Shown piece after piece: positions 17,394 through 26,582 of a stretch of DNA of 35,189 bases. Within the stretch, counting starts at the first letter, position 1. The number at the start of each line of letters is the position of its first letter. The notes beneath the pieces were generated by a model. It searched no databases and was not told the DNA's origin. It saw only the letters and a list, made by a program, of their open reading frames with translations. Made by a program: the position numbers and the translations under genes. The DNA comes from JALJPB01 sp963933115. Lineage in GTDB: Bacteria > Pseudomonadota > Gammaproteobacteria > Enterobacterales > Alteromonadaceae. The stretch covers positions 1 through 35,189 of the forward strand of contig CAWVSL010000030.1 in assembly GCA_963933115.1 (NCBI GenBank), read 5' to 3'.

Positions 17394-18170
17394 TTATAAA
17401 GTACTTGCGTAAGCTCTGGCTTTTTCTAGGTCTTCTGGCGTATCAACGCCTTCAACAGGTACATGTGTATTAGCAACATCGACATGAATTTTTTCCCCAT
17501 GCCACAAGACCCTTAATTGCTCCAAGGCTTCAATGTGTTCTAACTCACTGGCTGGCCAATTGACATAATCTTTAATAAAACTGGCGCGATAAGCATAAAT
17601 GCCGACATGACGAAGATAAAAGTTACCAATATCAGTGATATTTTCTTTATTTAAAAAACGATTACGATCGTAGGGAATTGTTGCTCGACTAAAATACAGA
17701 GCGTAGCCATTTTTATCACATAATACTTTCACCGCATTAGGGTTAAAGACATCTTCCACTGAAGATATTTTAATTGATAAGGTCGCCATTCGAGCTTGAG
17801 TTAATTGATGATTTTGATTTGATAAGTTATTAGCCACTTGGGCAATATTTTCAGGTGGAATGAATGGCTCATCGCCTTGCACATTAACAATGACTTCATC
17901 ATCAGCAAAATTATATAAGTCCATCACTTCGGCTAAACGTTCTGTACCTGATTGATGATTCGCTCTTGTTTTACATACTTCACCACCAAAACCAGCAACA
18001 ACAGCTGCTACTTGATCGTTGTCAGTAGCGACAATAACTTGCTTAGCACCACTAAGTTTTGCTTTTTCAACAACCCATTGGATCATTGGTTTACCATGAA
18101 TATCCGCCAACACTTTACCCGGTAAACGAGAAGACTCAAATCGGGCAGGAATAACCACAACAAATGACAT
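17394..18170 (-). CDS. kdsB: 3-deoxy-manno-octulosonate cytidylyltransferase (CMP-Kdo synthetase)
   Basis: KdsB activates Kdo with CTP for attachment to lipid A. The 258-residue protein shows the nucleotidyltransferase start VVIPARFESSRLPGKVLADIHGKPMIQWV, the NVQGDEPFIPP motif with the metal-binding aspartate, and YFSRATIPYDRN. It ends GVDTPEDLEKARAY as in E. coli KdsB (248). AAGGAAG precedes the ATG, which is 11 bp after the ycaR stop, so the two are probably co-transcribed. It is the last gene of the leftward msbA-lpxK-ycaR-kdsB set. Confidence 0.97.
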   Translation of the reverse strand: MSFVVVIPARFESSRLPGKVLADIHGKPMIQWVVEKAKLSGAKQVIVATDNDQVAAVVAGFGGEVCKTRANHQSGTERLAEVMDLYNFADDEVIVNVQGDEPFIPPENIAQVANNLSNQNHQLTQARMATLSIKISSVEDVFNPNAVKVLCDKNGYALYFSRATIPYDRNRFLNKENITDIGNFYLRHVGIYAYRASFIKDYVNWPASELEHIEALEQLRVLWHGEKIHVDVANTHVPVEGVDTPEDLEKARAYASTL

Positions 18171-18181
18171 AACAGACTTCC

Positions 18182-18370
18182 TTAGGCTTTATATTCATCT
18201 AAAGAAAGCCTACGGGCTTCACTTTCTAGTAATACTGGAATGTCTTTTTCAATTGGGTAAGCTAAACGGTCAAAGTTACAGGTTAACTCTTGTTGTTCTT
18301 TATGGTAATCAAGTTTACCTTTACACACTGGGCAAGCCAGAATTTCCATTAATTTAATATCAAATGCCAT
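18182..18370 (-). CDS. ycaR: Trm112-like YcaR small protein
   Basis: This 62-residue protein starts MAFDIKLMEILACPVCKGKL. I choose ATG 18370 because AGAGAAGAG precedes it and the family starts here; a longer reading to 18439 adds 23 unrelated residues. CPVC and a later cysteine (LTCNF) are present, and the tail RLAYPIEKDIPVLLESEARRL is diagnostic of the family. In E. coli it also lies immediately before kdsB. Eukaryotic Trm112 activates methyltransferases; the bacterial role is not settled. Confidence 0.93.
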   Translation of the reverse strand: MAFDIKLMEILACPVCKGKLDYHKEQQELTCNFDRLAYPIEKDIPVLLESEARRLSLDEYKA

Positions 18371-18452
18371 TGTGCTCTTCTCTTTATCTAAGTTTCCATT
18401 AAATTGCTTAAATTTATGTAAGGTACATAATGTAGACAATCTGCTTTGTTTT

Positions 18453-19475
18453 CTATATTTTTAATTGTTTAATTTTAGTTTTCAATTGCTCACGTTGTTC
18501 AGAAGAAATTAGGGCATCCACCGGTAAATACCACCAATGTTTCTTTGCAAAACGGCGACACTTAACCGCATCTTTCTCCGTCATTAACAATGGCAGTGTA
18601 TCATCGATATTATCAAAATAATCAAAGTCCGCTTGCTTAAAGTCATGATGATCAACAAAAGCCTTGGTATCTTTCAAACTAAAGTTATGTTCAGTTAGCG
18701 TGGAGAAAAATCGCTCAGGTGAACCAATTCCTGCCATAGCGTTAATAAGTTCATGTTGCTTTAAAAAATCACTAATCAACCGTTTCTCACCAGTCAACAA
18801 GTGACAAACATGTGTTGCCTCTAACTGCATTTTAATTTCATTATCGACAAGGTTCTTAACCTGAGGTCCACCATTAACAATAACAAAATCACTGTGTTTT
18901 AATCGCCACAACCCTTCTCTGAGTGGGCCTGCCGGTAATAAGAATCCATTACCAAAGCGTCTTTTCCCATCAACAACGATAAGCTCTAACTGTCTTTGCA
19001 AACGGTAATGCTGTAAGCCATCATCCGCTAAAATAATATCACAACCCTGTTGAATTAATAATGCCACACTAGCGACTCTATCACTGCCAACAACAATAGG
19101 CAGAGCGCAACGTTGATATATTAATATCGGTTCATCTCCGGCCTCAGACGCGCTGCTACTGTCATTGAGTAAATAAGGATAATGAGGTGCTTTTCCACCA
19201 TAACCTCTGCTAATAACTCCAGGTGACAGCCCTAATTCACGGCAAACTTCAATTAATAAAATAACCGTAGGCGTTTTACCATTGCCACCAACACTGATAT
19301 TACCAATAACAATTACAGGTTGATCAGCCGCGTAAGATTTAAAAATATTCAACGAATAAAATAGTCGTCTTAAAGCCGTGAGCAACGTAAATATTAATGT
19401 TAAAGGTAAAAGTAAAGGCACAAGGAGCCATTGTATAAAATGTGATTTAAACCAAACCTTTTCAATTAATCGCAT
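18453..19475 (-). CDS. lpxK: Tetraacyldisaccharide 4'-kinase
   Basis: LpxK phosphorylates the lipid A precursor at the inner membrane. The family begins with (M)xxIEKxW, so I place the start at ATG 19475 (MRLIEKVWFKSH), giving 340 residues. A longer reading from 19562 would add 29 residues and overlap msbA by 32 bp. An N-terminal membrane anchor (about 13-35) is followed by the P-loop GNISVGGNGKTPT (about 57-69), SRGYGGK, DDGLQHYRL, RRFGNGFLLPAGPLRE and LMTEKDAVKCR. No clear Shine-Dalgarno sequence supports either start. It follows msbA, as in E. coli. Confidence 0.94.
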   Translation of the reverse strand: MRLIEKVWFKSHFIQWLLVPLLLPLTLIFTLLTALRRLFYSLNIFKSYAADQPVIVIGNISVGGNGKTPTVILLIEVCRELGLSPGVISRGYGGKAPHYPYLLNDSSSASEAGDEPILIYQRCALPIVVGSDRVASVALLIQQGCDIILADDGLQHYRLQRQLELIVVDGKRRFGNGFLLPAGPLREGLWRLKHSDFVIVNGGPQVKNLVDNEIKMQLEATHVCHLLTGEKRLISDFLKQHELINAMAGIGSPERFFSTLTEHNFSLKDTKAFVDHHDFKQADFDYFDNIDDTLPLLMTEKDAVKCRRFAKKHWWYLPVDALISSEQREQLKTKIKQLKI

Positions 19476-19530
19476 AAGTGAGTAACTTTCAGTCGTAAGG
19501 TTAGAAAATAAAAGTTTAAAATAAGTGACA

Positions 19531-21366
19531 TTAGCTAAACTGCAAATTATTGAGCTGAGCATAGGCGCCGTTTTTAGCTAATAAAGACCGATGATCACCC
19601 TGCTCTATTATTTCACCTTTCTCCATAACAATAATTTGATCGGCATTTTCAATGGTCGATAAACGATGGGCAATAACGATACAAGTTCTGTTTTTTTGTA
19701 GCAGTTTTAATGCCTCTTGAATATGCCGCTCTGATTCGGTATCAAGTGCACTGGTTGCCTCATCTAAAATCAAGAAAGGTGCATCGCAGAGAAGTGCACG
19801 AGCAATGGCAACACGTTGACGTTGTCCACCGGAGAGCATAGCGCCATTTTCACCAAGAATGGTATCAAGTCCTTCAGGTAGGTTATCAACAAACTCCATA
19901 ACATGAGCACTTTTAGCAGCAGCAATAATGTCTTCTCGACTCGCTTTGGGTTTTCCATAAGCGATATTATTAGCCAGCGTGTCATTAAACAATACAACCT
20001 GCTGTGATACATAAGCAAATTGTTGACGTAAACTCTTTAATTGATATTGTTCAACATCAACGCCATCAATTTGAACTTCTCCCGCTTGAGCATCATAGAA
20101 TCTAAGAAACAAAGTGCTTGCGGTTGACTTACCACTGCCAGATCTCCCAACCAGTGCTAGGGTTTTTCCTGGATCAACACTAAAAGAAACATTGTTAATG
20201 GCAGGATTATCTTTACCTGCATAAGTAAAAGTAACACCTTTAAAAGCTAATTGCCCTTTGGGTTTTTCAAGAACAATTTCACCTTGATCTTTTTCTACTT
20301 TCTGATCTAATACTGCAAAAATACTAATAGCTGCAGCCATACCCGTTTGAAATTCGCCATTTACTGTGGTTAACAGTTTTAAGGGTCTGAGTAATAAAGC
20401 CATCATGGTCAGTACAGTGGTAAAACTTCCGGGTGTTAGGGTTTCTCGCATACTCTCTAAATTAGCGACGTATAAAACAACCGCTAAAGCGAATGAGGCG
20501 ATTACTTGGATAAGTGGCACACTGATAGCCTTAGTACCCACCATTTTCATGCGTTGTTGACGGTTATGTTTGTTTATTTTTTTAAATCGGTCAAATTCAT
20601 TTTGTTGGCCACCAAAGGTTAATACTACTTTATGGGCATTAAATACTTGCTCTGCCGCACTGTTGACTTGCCCCATAGCTCCTTGAATATTTTTACTTAT
20701 TTGTCTAAAACGTCCTGAAACAAAGACAACCACAACAGCAATGACAGGTGTTACAACTAAAAATATCAATGATAATTGCCAACTGTTATAAAACATAATA
20801 ATCAACAAGCCAATAACAAAAGCCCCCTGTTGCACTAAGGTAATCAAGGCTCTACTGGTTGCTTGTAAGACTTGTTCACTATCATAGGTTAGTTTGGCGA
20901 TTAAACTGCCGGTTGATTCTTTATCATGAAATGAGACTGACATACTCATGATATGTTCAAACAATTTTTGTCTTAGGTCCGCAACTACATTATTACCGAC
21001 CCATGCCAAACAGTAATTACCAATAAAATGGGCGGCGCCACGTAAAATAAACATGATGATAATGAAAAGAGGCGCCCATTTCATAAAGTTAGGATTAACC
21101 CCTGTCAGCCCTTCATCAATGAGGGGTTTGAGCATAGATATAACGTAAGAATCGATGCCGGCATAGGCTAGCATACCAATAATTGCAGCGATAAAAGCTA
21201 ATTTATAAGGCTTAGCAAAGATCATTAATCTGATGAATGTTTGCCACGTTGTGGTTGTTTCAGTATTTGCTTGAGAAGAATTACCTTGAGAACTTTTTTG
21301 GCCGCTATCTTTAGATAAGATAGCTGAAGTTGATGGTAAATTATTATTGGGTAAATCGTCGGACAT
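19531..21366 (-). CDS. msbA: Lipid A export ATP-binding/permease protein MsbA
   Basis: MsbA flips lipid A-core across the inner membrane. I use ATG 21366 (MSDDLPNNN), with GAGAG upstream; an upstream TTG at 21378 is less likely. The 611-residue protein carries about 30 extra Ser/Gln/Thr-rich residues before the membrane domain compared with E. coli (582). Six helices are followed by an ABC domain: Walker A GRSGSGKST near 405, Q-loop YVSQQ, signature LSGGQRQR, Walker B FLILDEATSALD and the AHR switch. The neighbours lpxK, ycaR, kdsB and comEC fit lipid A export rather than a drug exporter. Confidence 0.96.
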   Translation of the reverse strand: MSDDLPNNNLPSTSAILSKDSGQKSSQGNSSQANTETTTTWQTFIRLMIFAKPYKLAFIAAIIGMLAYAGIDSYVISMLKPLIDEGLTGVNPNFMKWAPLFIIIMFILRGAAHFIGNYCLAWVGNNVVADLRQKLFEHIMSMSVSFHDKESTGSLIAKLTYDSEQVLQATSRALITLVQQGAFVIGLLIIMFYNSWQLSLIFLVVTPVIAVVVVFVSGRFRQISKNIQGAMGQVNSAAEQVFNAHKVVLTFGGQQNEFDRFKKINKHNRQQRMKMVGTKAISVPLIQVIASFALAVVLYVANLESMRETLTPGSFTTVLTMMALLLRPLKLLTTVNGEFQTGMAAAISIFAVLDQKVEKDQGEIVLEKPKGQLAFKGVTFTYAGKDNPAINNVSFSVDPGKTLALVGRSGSGKSTASTLFLRFYDAQAGEVQIDGVDVEQYQLKSLRQQFAYVSQQVVLFNDTLANNIAYGKPKASREDIIAAAKSAHVMEFVDNLPEGLDTILGENGAMLSGGQRQRVAIARALLCDAPFLILDEATSALDTESERHIQEALKLLQKNRTCIVIAHRLSTIENADQIIVMEKGEIIEQGDHRSLLAKNGAYAQLNNLQFS

Positions 21367-21432
21367 GAAGTCTCTCAATGACTGAAAAATTAGTAACTTG
21401 GTTATTTTAACGTTATTTTTTCAATCAACCAA

Positions 21433-23883
21433 CTAATTAAATTTTCTTTTTGAATTAGCAAACCAATAGGGAGACAAATCACGACGATATTGTAATATAT
21501 TTAGCTGCCTATCATTAATGTTAATCCTTACCATGCCATTTTCATTAGTTGAATGAATCACGATTTTTTCATCAATAAATCTTTGTTTAACTAATTTGGC
21601 AGGCATGTTCCAACGATTTAAAAACCCGGCACTAAAGACCACAGCACTTGGTTTTACTTGATTAATAAACTCAATACTTGAAGAAGTTTTTGAACCATGA
21701 TGTGCAGCAATTAATACATCCGCATTAAGAGTTAACAAATTATCTTTGGCTTTAGAAACTAAAAGGCGTTCAATTTTTTTTGAAATATCACCCGTTAGTA
21801 ATACACTAAAAGTGCCATCACTTATCAGAATGACACAAGAGTCGTCATTATCTCTTCCTTGTTTTTTTTCTGGCCAAAGCTGATGAAAATTGAGTCCTTG
21901 CCAATTAAAGCTTTGACCTAATAAACATAAGCCATCACCACTTTTTCGAATCGCTTCATCATTGACTATCACTTCACCAATGGCAATGTTATTTCTTAAA
22001 AGAGTTAAGCCACCCGCATGATCATTATCGCTGTGACTAATAATAACTTTATCAAGCTCATTAATTGAATGGTATTGTAAGTAAGGTAAAATAACCGTTT
22101 CAGTCAAATTAAATCCACTGGGATATGCCCCACCCGTGTCATATAAAATAGCATGTTCTCCTTGCTGAATAACGATAGCTAAACCTTGACCAACATCTAA
22201 CACATTCACCTGCCAATCAATCGGTTGGTTATTGTTTTTTAAAGCCGGCTTACTTTCATGAGTGCTAGTGCTATTGGAGTAGGTTAATAAAGATGAAACA
22301 AAAATAACAGTCAATAATGCGCGGCTATTTTTTAGCCAAAGATAAATATTATTATCGACTCTCGATAGATTAAAAAAAGATGATGAGACAAAGCACCTAA
22401 AGGCAATGATAAGAACAACAATCGCAATAATTTGGCTCTGTACTAGAGATAACGACAACAACGAATGAGACCGATCTGTTAAAAAAAGTAAGTACTGCCA
22501 AAGCCACTGCAAAATGTCTAATGTTAACTGCATTAGCCAATGAGCTGTAGTTTCATTAAAAAGTAATAAAATTAATGAAAGCAAACACAGAGGAATAATA
22601 ATAAAACTCATCATCGGCACAGCTAGCAAATTGGCAAATAGAGAGACTGTTGATACTTGCTGATAAAAAAATGATGTTAACGGTAATAAAAACAAGGTCA
22701 GTGACAATTGAATAATTAACAAGCCCTTTACTATTCGCCAAAACTTAAGGCGGTGGTTTAAAACAAACGAAAATCGCCATAAAGTTAAAAAAATAATCAT
22801 GACCGCATAAACGGACAGCCAAAAGCCTGCGCTTAACAAACTAAAAGGAGCGAACAATACTAAGGTGCATAGCGTTAATAAAAACCATCGTTTCAACGTC
22901 AGTTTTATACCTAAAAGTCGAGTTAACCAATACAGTGTTAGCATGGTCAATGCGCGTGTTGTTGGAATACTAAAATCAGCTAAGTAGGCATAAAAAAAAG
23001 TCGTTATCAAACTTAGCATTAAGACAAGATACCTGAGGTTAAAGCCTAATAATGGCTGCCAGATCACTTGGGGTGAAAGCTGATTTAATGGTAATAACCG
23101 GGAAACTAATAAAAAGAATATAAAGCTACCACTAGCGACCAAACCTAAATGTAATCCTGAGATAGCAATGAGGTGTTGAGTACCTGTTGCTTGCAAAACC
23201 TGCCAAGTTTCAACTGATATCTTGTTACGCTGAGCGAATGATAATGCTAACAATAAAGGTGCGAGAGGATGTTCAGGCAAATTGTAAACGTATTGACTAT
23301 ACAAGAGTTGCCTGAGGCCAGTGTTCGATGATAACAAGCTATTTTCTGTGGCTGATTTCACATAACCTGTCGCAACAATATGCTTTTCCCTTAACCATGT
23401 CTGATAACTAAAACCACCTTCATTGGCATAACCATGCGCAGGTTTAACTTTTACAGTCAAACGATAGGTGTGGCCTTGCGCGGGTATAATGAATGATTCC
23501 TTTGTATTTAGCTTCCATCGAAGTCGAATTAAAAAAGGTTTAACCATAGTTTGGCCATTGAGTTTGGCCAATTGAAAATTGAAACGGTAGTGAGCTTTAT
23601 CTACTGAAGGTATACTAACTATCTTGCCTTCAATTTGATGAACTTTTTTACTCATCATATCAATATCAAGATTGTTAACTAACCAACTATTATTATATTG
23701 AAATCCATTAAATAACATCCAAGTCATGCCCAAAAATAGACCGCTGGCTGATCTGGTTTTTTTATTGAAAAATAAAGCGATGGCCAAACTAATAAATAAC
23801 AATAATATAAATATTTCTGGTACTATCGGCAGATATAATGACAAAATAGCACCGATAAAGAAGCTTAATAACCACCAATCCAT
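21433..23883 (-). CDS. comEC: DNA internalisation protein ComEC/Rec2
   Basis: ComEC forms the inner-membrane channel for single-stranded DNA uptake. The 816-residue protein has N-terminal helices, a soluble OB-like DUF4131 part (about 70-190), the competence domain with HLIAISGLHLGL (near 232-243) and many membrane helices to about 530, then a C-terminal metallo-beta-lactamase domain with LDVGQGLAIVI, YDTGG, ISHSDNDHAGG (near 612), LLTGDIS and AAHHGSKTSSS. All expected metal-binding motifs are intact, so the protein looks functional. In E. coli the homologue ycaI also precedes msbA. No other competence gene is in the window. Confidence 0.95.
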   Translation of the reverse strand: MDWWLLSFFIGAILSLYLPIVPEIFILLLFISLAIALFFNKKTRSASGLFLGMTWMLFNGFQYNNSWLVNNLDIDMMSKKVHQIEGKIVSIPSVDKAHYRFNFQLAKLNGQTMVKPFLIRLRWKLNTKESFIIPAQGHTYRLTVKVKPAHGYANEGGFSYQTWLREKHIVATGYVKSATENSLLSSNTGLRQLLYSQYVYNLPEHPLAPLLLALSFAQRNKISVETWQVLQATGTQHLIAISGLHLGLVASGSFIFFLLVSRLLPLNQLSPQVIWQPLLGFNLRYLVLMLSLITTFFYAYLADFSIPTTRALTMLTLYWLTRLLGIKLTLKRWFLLTLCTLVLFAPFSLLSAGFWLSVYAVMIIFLTLWRFSFVLNHRLKFWRIVKGLLIIQLSLTLFLLPLTSFFYQQVSTVSLFANLLAVPMMSFIIIPLCLLSLILLLFNETTAHWLMQLTLDILQWLWQYLLFLTDRSHSLLSLSLVQSQIIAIVVLIIAFRCFVSSSFFNLSRVDNNIYLWLKNSRALLTVIFVSSLLTYSNSTSTHESKPALKNNNQPIDWQVNVLDVGQGLAIVIQQGEHAILYDTGGAYPSGFNLTETVILPYLQYHSINELDKVIISHSDNDHAGGLTLLRNNIAIGEVIVNDEAIRKSGDGLCLLGQSFNWQGLNFHQLWPEKKQGRDNDDSCVILISDGTFSVLLTGDISKKIERLLVSKAKDNLLTLNADVLIAAHHGSKTSSSIEFINQVKPSAVVFSAGFLNRWNMPAKLVKQRFIDEKIVIHSTNENGMVRININDRQLNILQYRRDLSPYWFANSKRKFN

Positions 23884-23953
23884 AGTGTGTCTCTTTATTT
23901 GTTGTTCTCTTTAGATAAGAAGCGTTTTCCGTAACACCATAATTGTAGAAGCT

Positions 23954-24469
23954 ATGCCTAAAAATATCCTTAAACGATGGCTACCAGATCATCACACCAT
24001 TAAAAATCATAAAAGTTTACAAATATTTGGAAATCTTTTACACAATGAAAATTTGTGGCATTTGAATCGTCGCTCTGTTTCTAAAGCTTTTGCGGTTGGA
24101 TTATTCTTCGCGTTTATCCCTGTACCCTTTCAAATGATATTGGCAGCAGGTGCAGCTATTTTATTTCATGCTAACTTAACGTTATCGGTCGCTTTAGTTT
24201 GGATCACTAACCCATTTACTATGCCTGCTATTTTTTATTCGTGTTATTTAGTTGGTACTTGGGTATTTGGCGGTAATGAAAAAGCTTTTTATTTTGAAGC
24301 CAATTGGCAATGGATAGTGGATAGCTTATCAACTATTGGCCCAGCATTTTTAGCCGGTTGTGGTATTTTAGCCATTATATCGTCGATATTAGGCTATTTG
24401 GTTATTCAAGGAATTTGGCGATTCTCTGTCACTAAACAGTGGCAAAAGCGCAGAAAAAACAGAAAGTAA
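23954..24469 (+). CDS. DUF2062 domain membrane protein
   Basis: The 171-residue protein has a basic N-terminus, then RRSVSKAFAVGLFFAFIPVPFQM, a conserved DUF2062 signature, and three hydrophobic segments (about 45-65, 74-97, 131-155), ending in a very basic tail (KQWQKRRKNRK). The family is found in Gram-negative membranes and its role is unknown. It is divergent from comEC (70 bp apart) and converges on lolE. Its place between lipid A and lipoprotein-export genes hints at an envelope role, which is inference only. Confidence 0.88.
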   Translation: MPKNILKRWLPDHHTIKNHKSLQIFGNLLHNENLWHLNRRSVSKAFAVGLFFAFIPVPFQMILAAGAAILFHANLTLSVALVWITNPFTMPAIFYSCYLVGTWVFGGNEKAFYFEANWQWIVDSLSTIGPAFLAGCGILAIISSILGYLVIQGIWRFSVTKQWQKRRKNRK

Positions 24470-24493
24470 TAGTTGAGCTCATCAGCTTACATC

Positions 24494-24517
24494 CTTAGTC
24501 TTTTATTAAAGACTAAG
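24494..24517. terminator. Hairpin between the DUF2062 gene and lolE
   Basis: CTTAGTCTTT (24494-24503) and AAAGACTAAG (24508-24517) form a perfect 10-bp stem with loop TATT between two converging genes. Neither side has a T run, so it may terminate poorly or act as a 3'-end stabilising hairpin. Confidence 0.55.
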
Positions 24518-24556
24518 CTAAAAATAAGTCAAATAGCTAAGCTCTGAATCTCTTAA

Positions 24557-25828
24557 TTAAAGTTGCCCTAATACTTGCGCGGGTTCAACTTTTGTTGCTC
24601 GCCATGCAGGATAAATGGTAGCAACTAAACTCATCACTAATGCGGTAATTAAGGTAATATAAACATCAGGCAAGTTAACTTGGCTAGGAATATAGTCAAT
24701 AAAATAAACATCTGCTGATAAGAAATGCATATTGAAAAATGATTCAACATTAGCAACGATCTTGGTTAAATTGGACGCGATGTAGACCCCAGAAATACCG
24801 CCAATAATACAACCTAATAGGCCATTAACCAGTCCTTGAATAATAAAAGTTAACATGATCAGTGTCGAACTAGCCCCCATGGTTTTTAAGATAGCAATAT
24901 CACCTTTTTTATCATTAACTGCCATAATCAGTGTTGAAACAATATTAAAACTCGCCACAGCAATCACTAAAATTAGCACAATAAACATCACCATACGCAC
25001 CAGTTGAATATCGTTATAAACGTGACCTTGCGTTCGAGTCCAGTCATAAATATAAGCATAAGTATCAAGTTGATAGCCAACTTCTCGGGCTACTTTTTGT
25101 GCATTAAACACATCAGTAATTTTTAATCGAAAACCCTGCACTTCTCCAGGCTGATACGACAAAATTTTACTGGCATTTTTTAGTGACATATAGACTAAAG
25201 TATCATCAATTGTCCCACCAAATTTAAAAACACCCACAATCGTCACATTACGTTTTATCGGCGCTGAAAATATATTATTTTGTTGGCTTGCCTTGTCTAC
25301 TTTTGGTTGAGGTAATAGAATTTGTGCTTTATCGCCAATGGCGACATTTAATTTTTTTGCAATACCACTACCAATAACCACACCAAGTACATCGTCACGC
25401 TCAAGATCTAGCCATTGCCCTTGGCTCATAATATGGGTTATTGCAGATACTTGCTGTTCGAGTTCAACGTCAACACCTCTTATCTCTCCTATTCCCTTAA
25501 TATTTTTACCATGCTGCATAACACCCGTCATTTTTATTACTGGGGCTACCGATTCAATTTGAGGGTGTTCACGTACGCTGTTTATTTTTTGCTCCCAGTT
25601 AGCTATGGGTTCATTAACTGCGATTATTTCGGCATGAGGAACCACTGACAATAACCGTTGAGCAAGTTCTCTTTCAAAGCCATTCATAGCAGATAAAACA
25701 ACAATGAGTACCATGACACCTAAAGCAATACCGGCAGTCGATGAGGCAGAAATAAATGAAGAAAACCCATTACCATGTCGACTTCGAACATATCTTAGGC
25801 CTAAAAATAGACTTAAAGGCTTAAACAT
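24557..25828 (-). CDS. lolE: Lipoprotein-releasing ABC transporter permease LolE
   Basis: LolE forms with LolC and LolD2 the complex that extracts outer-membrane lipoproteins and passes them to LolA. The 423-residue protein has the MacB/FtsX topology: one helix after LGLRYVRSRHGNGFSSFISASSTAGIALGV, a large periplasmic domain (about 50-275), and three C-terminal helices with the YPAWRATKVEPAQVL end. It is third in the operon and overlaps lolD by 8 bp. The assignment as LolE rather than LolC rests on gene order and closer family resemblance; the two permeases are paralogues. Confidence 0.93.
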   Translation of the reverse strand: MFKPLSLFLGLRYVRSRHGNGFSSFISASSTAGIALGVMVLIVVLSAMNGFERELAQRLLSVVPHAEIIAVNEPIANWEQKINSVREHPQIESVAPVIKMTGVMQHGKNIKGIGEIRGVDVELEQQVSAITHIMSQGQWLDLERDDVLGVVIGSGIAKKLNVAIGDKAQILLPQPKVDKASQQNNIFSAPIKRNVTIVGVFKFGGTIDDTLVYMSLKNASKILSYQPGEVQGFRLKITDVFNAQKVAREVGYQLDTYAYIYDWTRTQGHVYNDIQLVRMVMFIVLILVIAVASFNIVSTLIMAVNDKKGDIAILKTMGASSTLIMLTFIIQGLVNGLLGCIIGGISGVYIASNLTKIVANVESFFNMHFLSADVYFIDYIPSQVNLPDVYITLITALVMSLVATIYPAWRATKVEPAQVLGQL

Positions 25829-26543
25829 TCACAGTTTCCTGCGGGGGATTTTTTACGAAAGACTCTTCTAATGGCGAAAGTATGCCATGTTCTAATTTTA
25901 ACTGTCTGTCCATTCTTGAAGCTAAAACCAAGTCATGAGTAACAATAACGAAACTTGTATTAACGGTCGCATTTAAGGATTTAAGCAATTGAAAAATTTG
26001 TTCTGCGGTATCAAAATCTAAGTTTCCTGTTGGCTCATCGGCTAACACCAATGAAGGATTAGTTACTAACGATCTAGCAATAGCAACTCGTTGACGTTCA
26101 CCGCCAGAGAGTTCGGATGGCCTATGGTGTCCTCGATGACTTAAACCCACTTTTTCTAACATTTCTTGTGCTACTCTCAGCGCTTGCTTGGGATTATCTC
26201 CTCGAATCAACAGCGGCATCGCTACATTTTCTTCTGCTGAAAATTCCATCATCAAATGATGAAATTGGTAAATAAAACCAATATGTTTATTACGAAAATT
26301 TGAACGCTCTTTATCCGTTAAATGGTGGATATTGACGTCATTAATCAAGACTTCACCTGAACTAGGCTTATCAAGCGCTCCAGCGAGATGTAAAAAGGTA
26401 CTTTTACCGCAACCTGAGCTACCAACAACAGCCAATAACTCGCCAGTCTCAACCGTTAATTCAAGGCCATTCAATACCTTAGTTTCAATTTTACCTTGAT
26501 GATAAGACTTAGTCAGTTGACGACATTGTAAAACGCTACTCAT
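25821..26543 (-). CDS. lolD: Lipoprotein-releasing ABC transporter ATPase LolD
   Basis: This 240-residue ATPase has Walker A GSSGCGKST, Q-loop YQFHHLMMEFSAEENV (the LolD-type QFHHL), signature LSGGERQRVAIARSL, Walker B LVLADEPTGNLD and the H-switch VTHD. It drives lipoprotein extraction by LolC/LolE. TGGAG lies upstream of the ATG, 39 bp after lolC. The C-terminus extends to SFVKNPPQETVNV and its coding end overlaps the lolE start. Confidence 0.96.
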   Translation of the reverse strand: MSSVLQCRQLTKSYHQGKIETKVLNGLELTVETGELLAVVGSSGCGKSTFLHLAGALDKPSSGEVLINDVNIHHLTDKERSNFRNKHIGFIYQFHHLMMEFSAEENVAMPLLIRGDNPKQALRVAQEMLEKVGLSHRGHHRPSELSGGERQRVAIARSLVTNPSLVLADEPTGNLDFDTAEQIFQLLKSLNATVNTSFVIVTHDLVLASRMDRQLKLEHGILSPLEESFVKNPPQETVNV

Positions 26544-26582
26544 GTTAAATCTCCAATACTGAAGTTCAAATAAAAGTCTGGG

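Noticed and set aside
18371..18439. Upstream extension of ycaR
   Set aside because: The 23 added residues are not family-like, and AGAGAAGAG precedes the internal ATG.
22556..22741. Reading frame inside comEC on the same strand
   Set aside because: It is a shadow in another frame of an intact comEC with no independent support.
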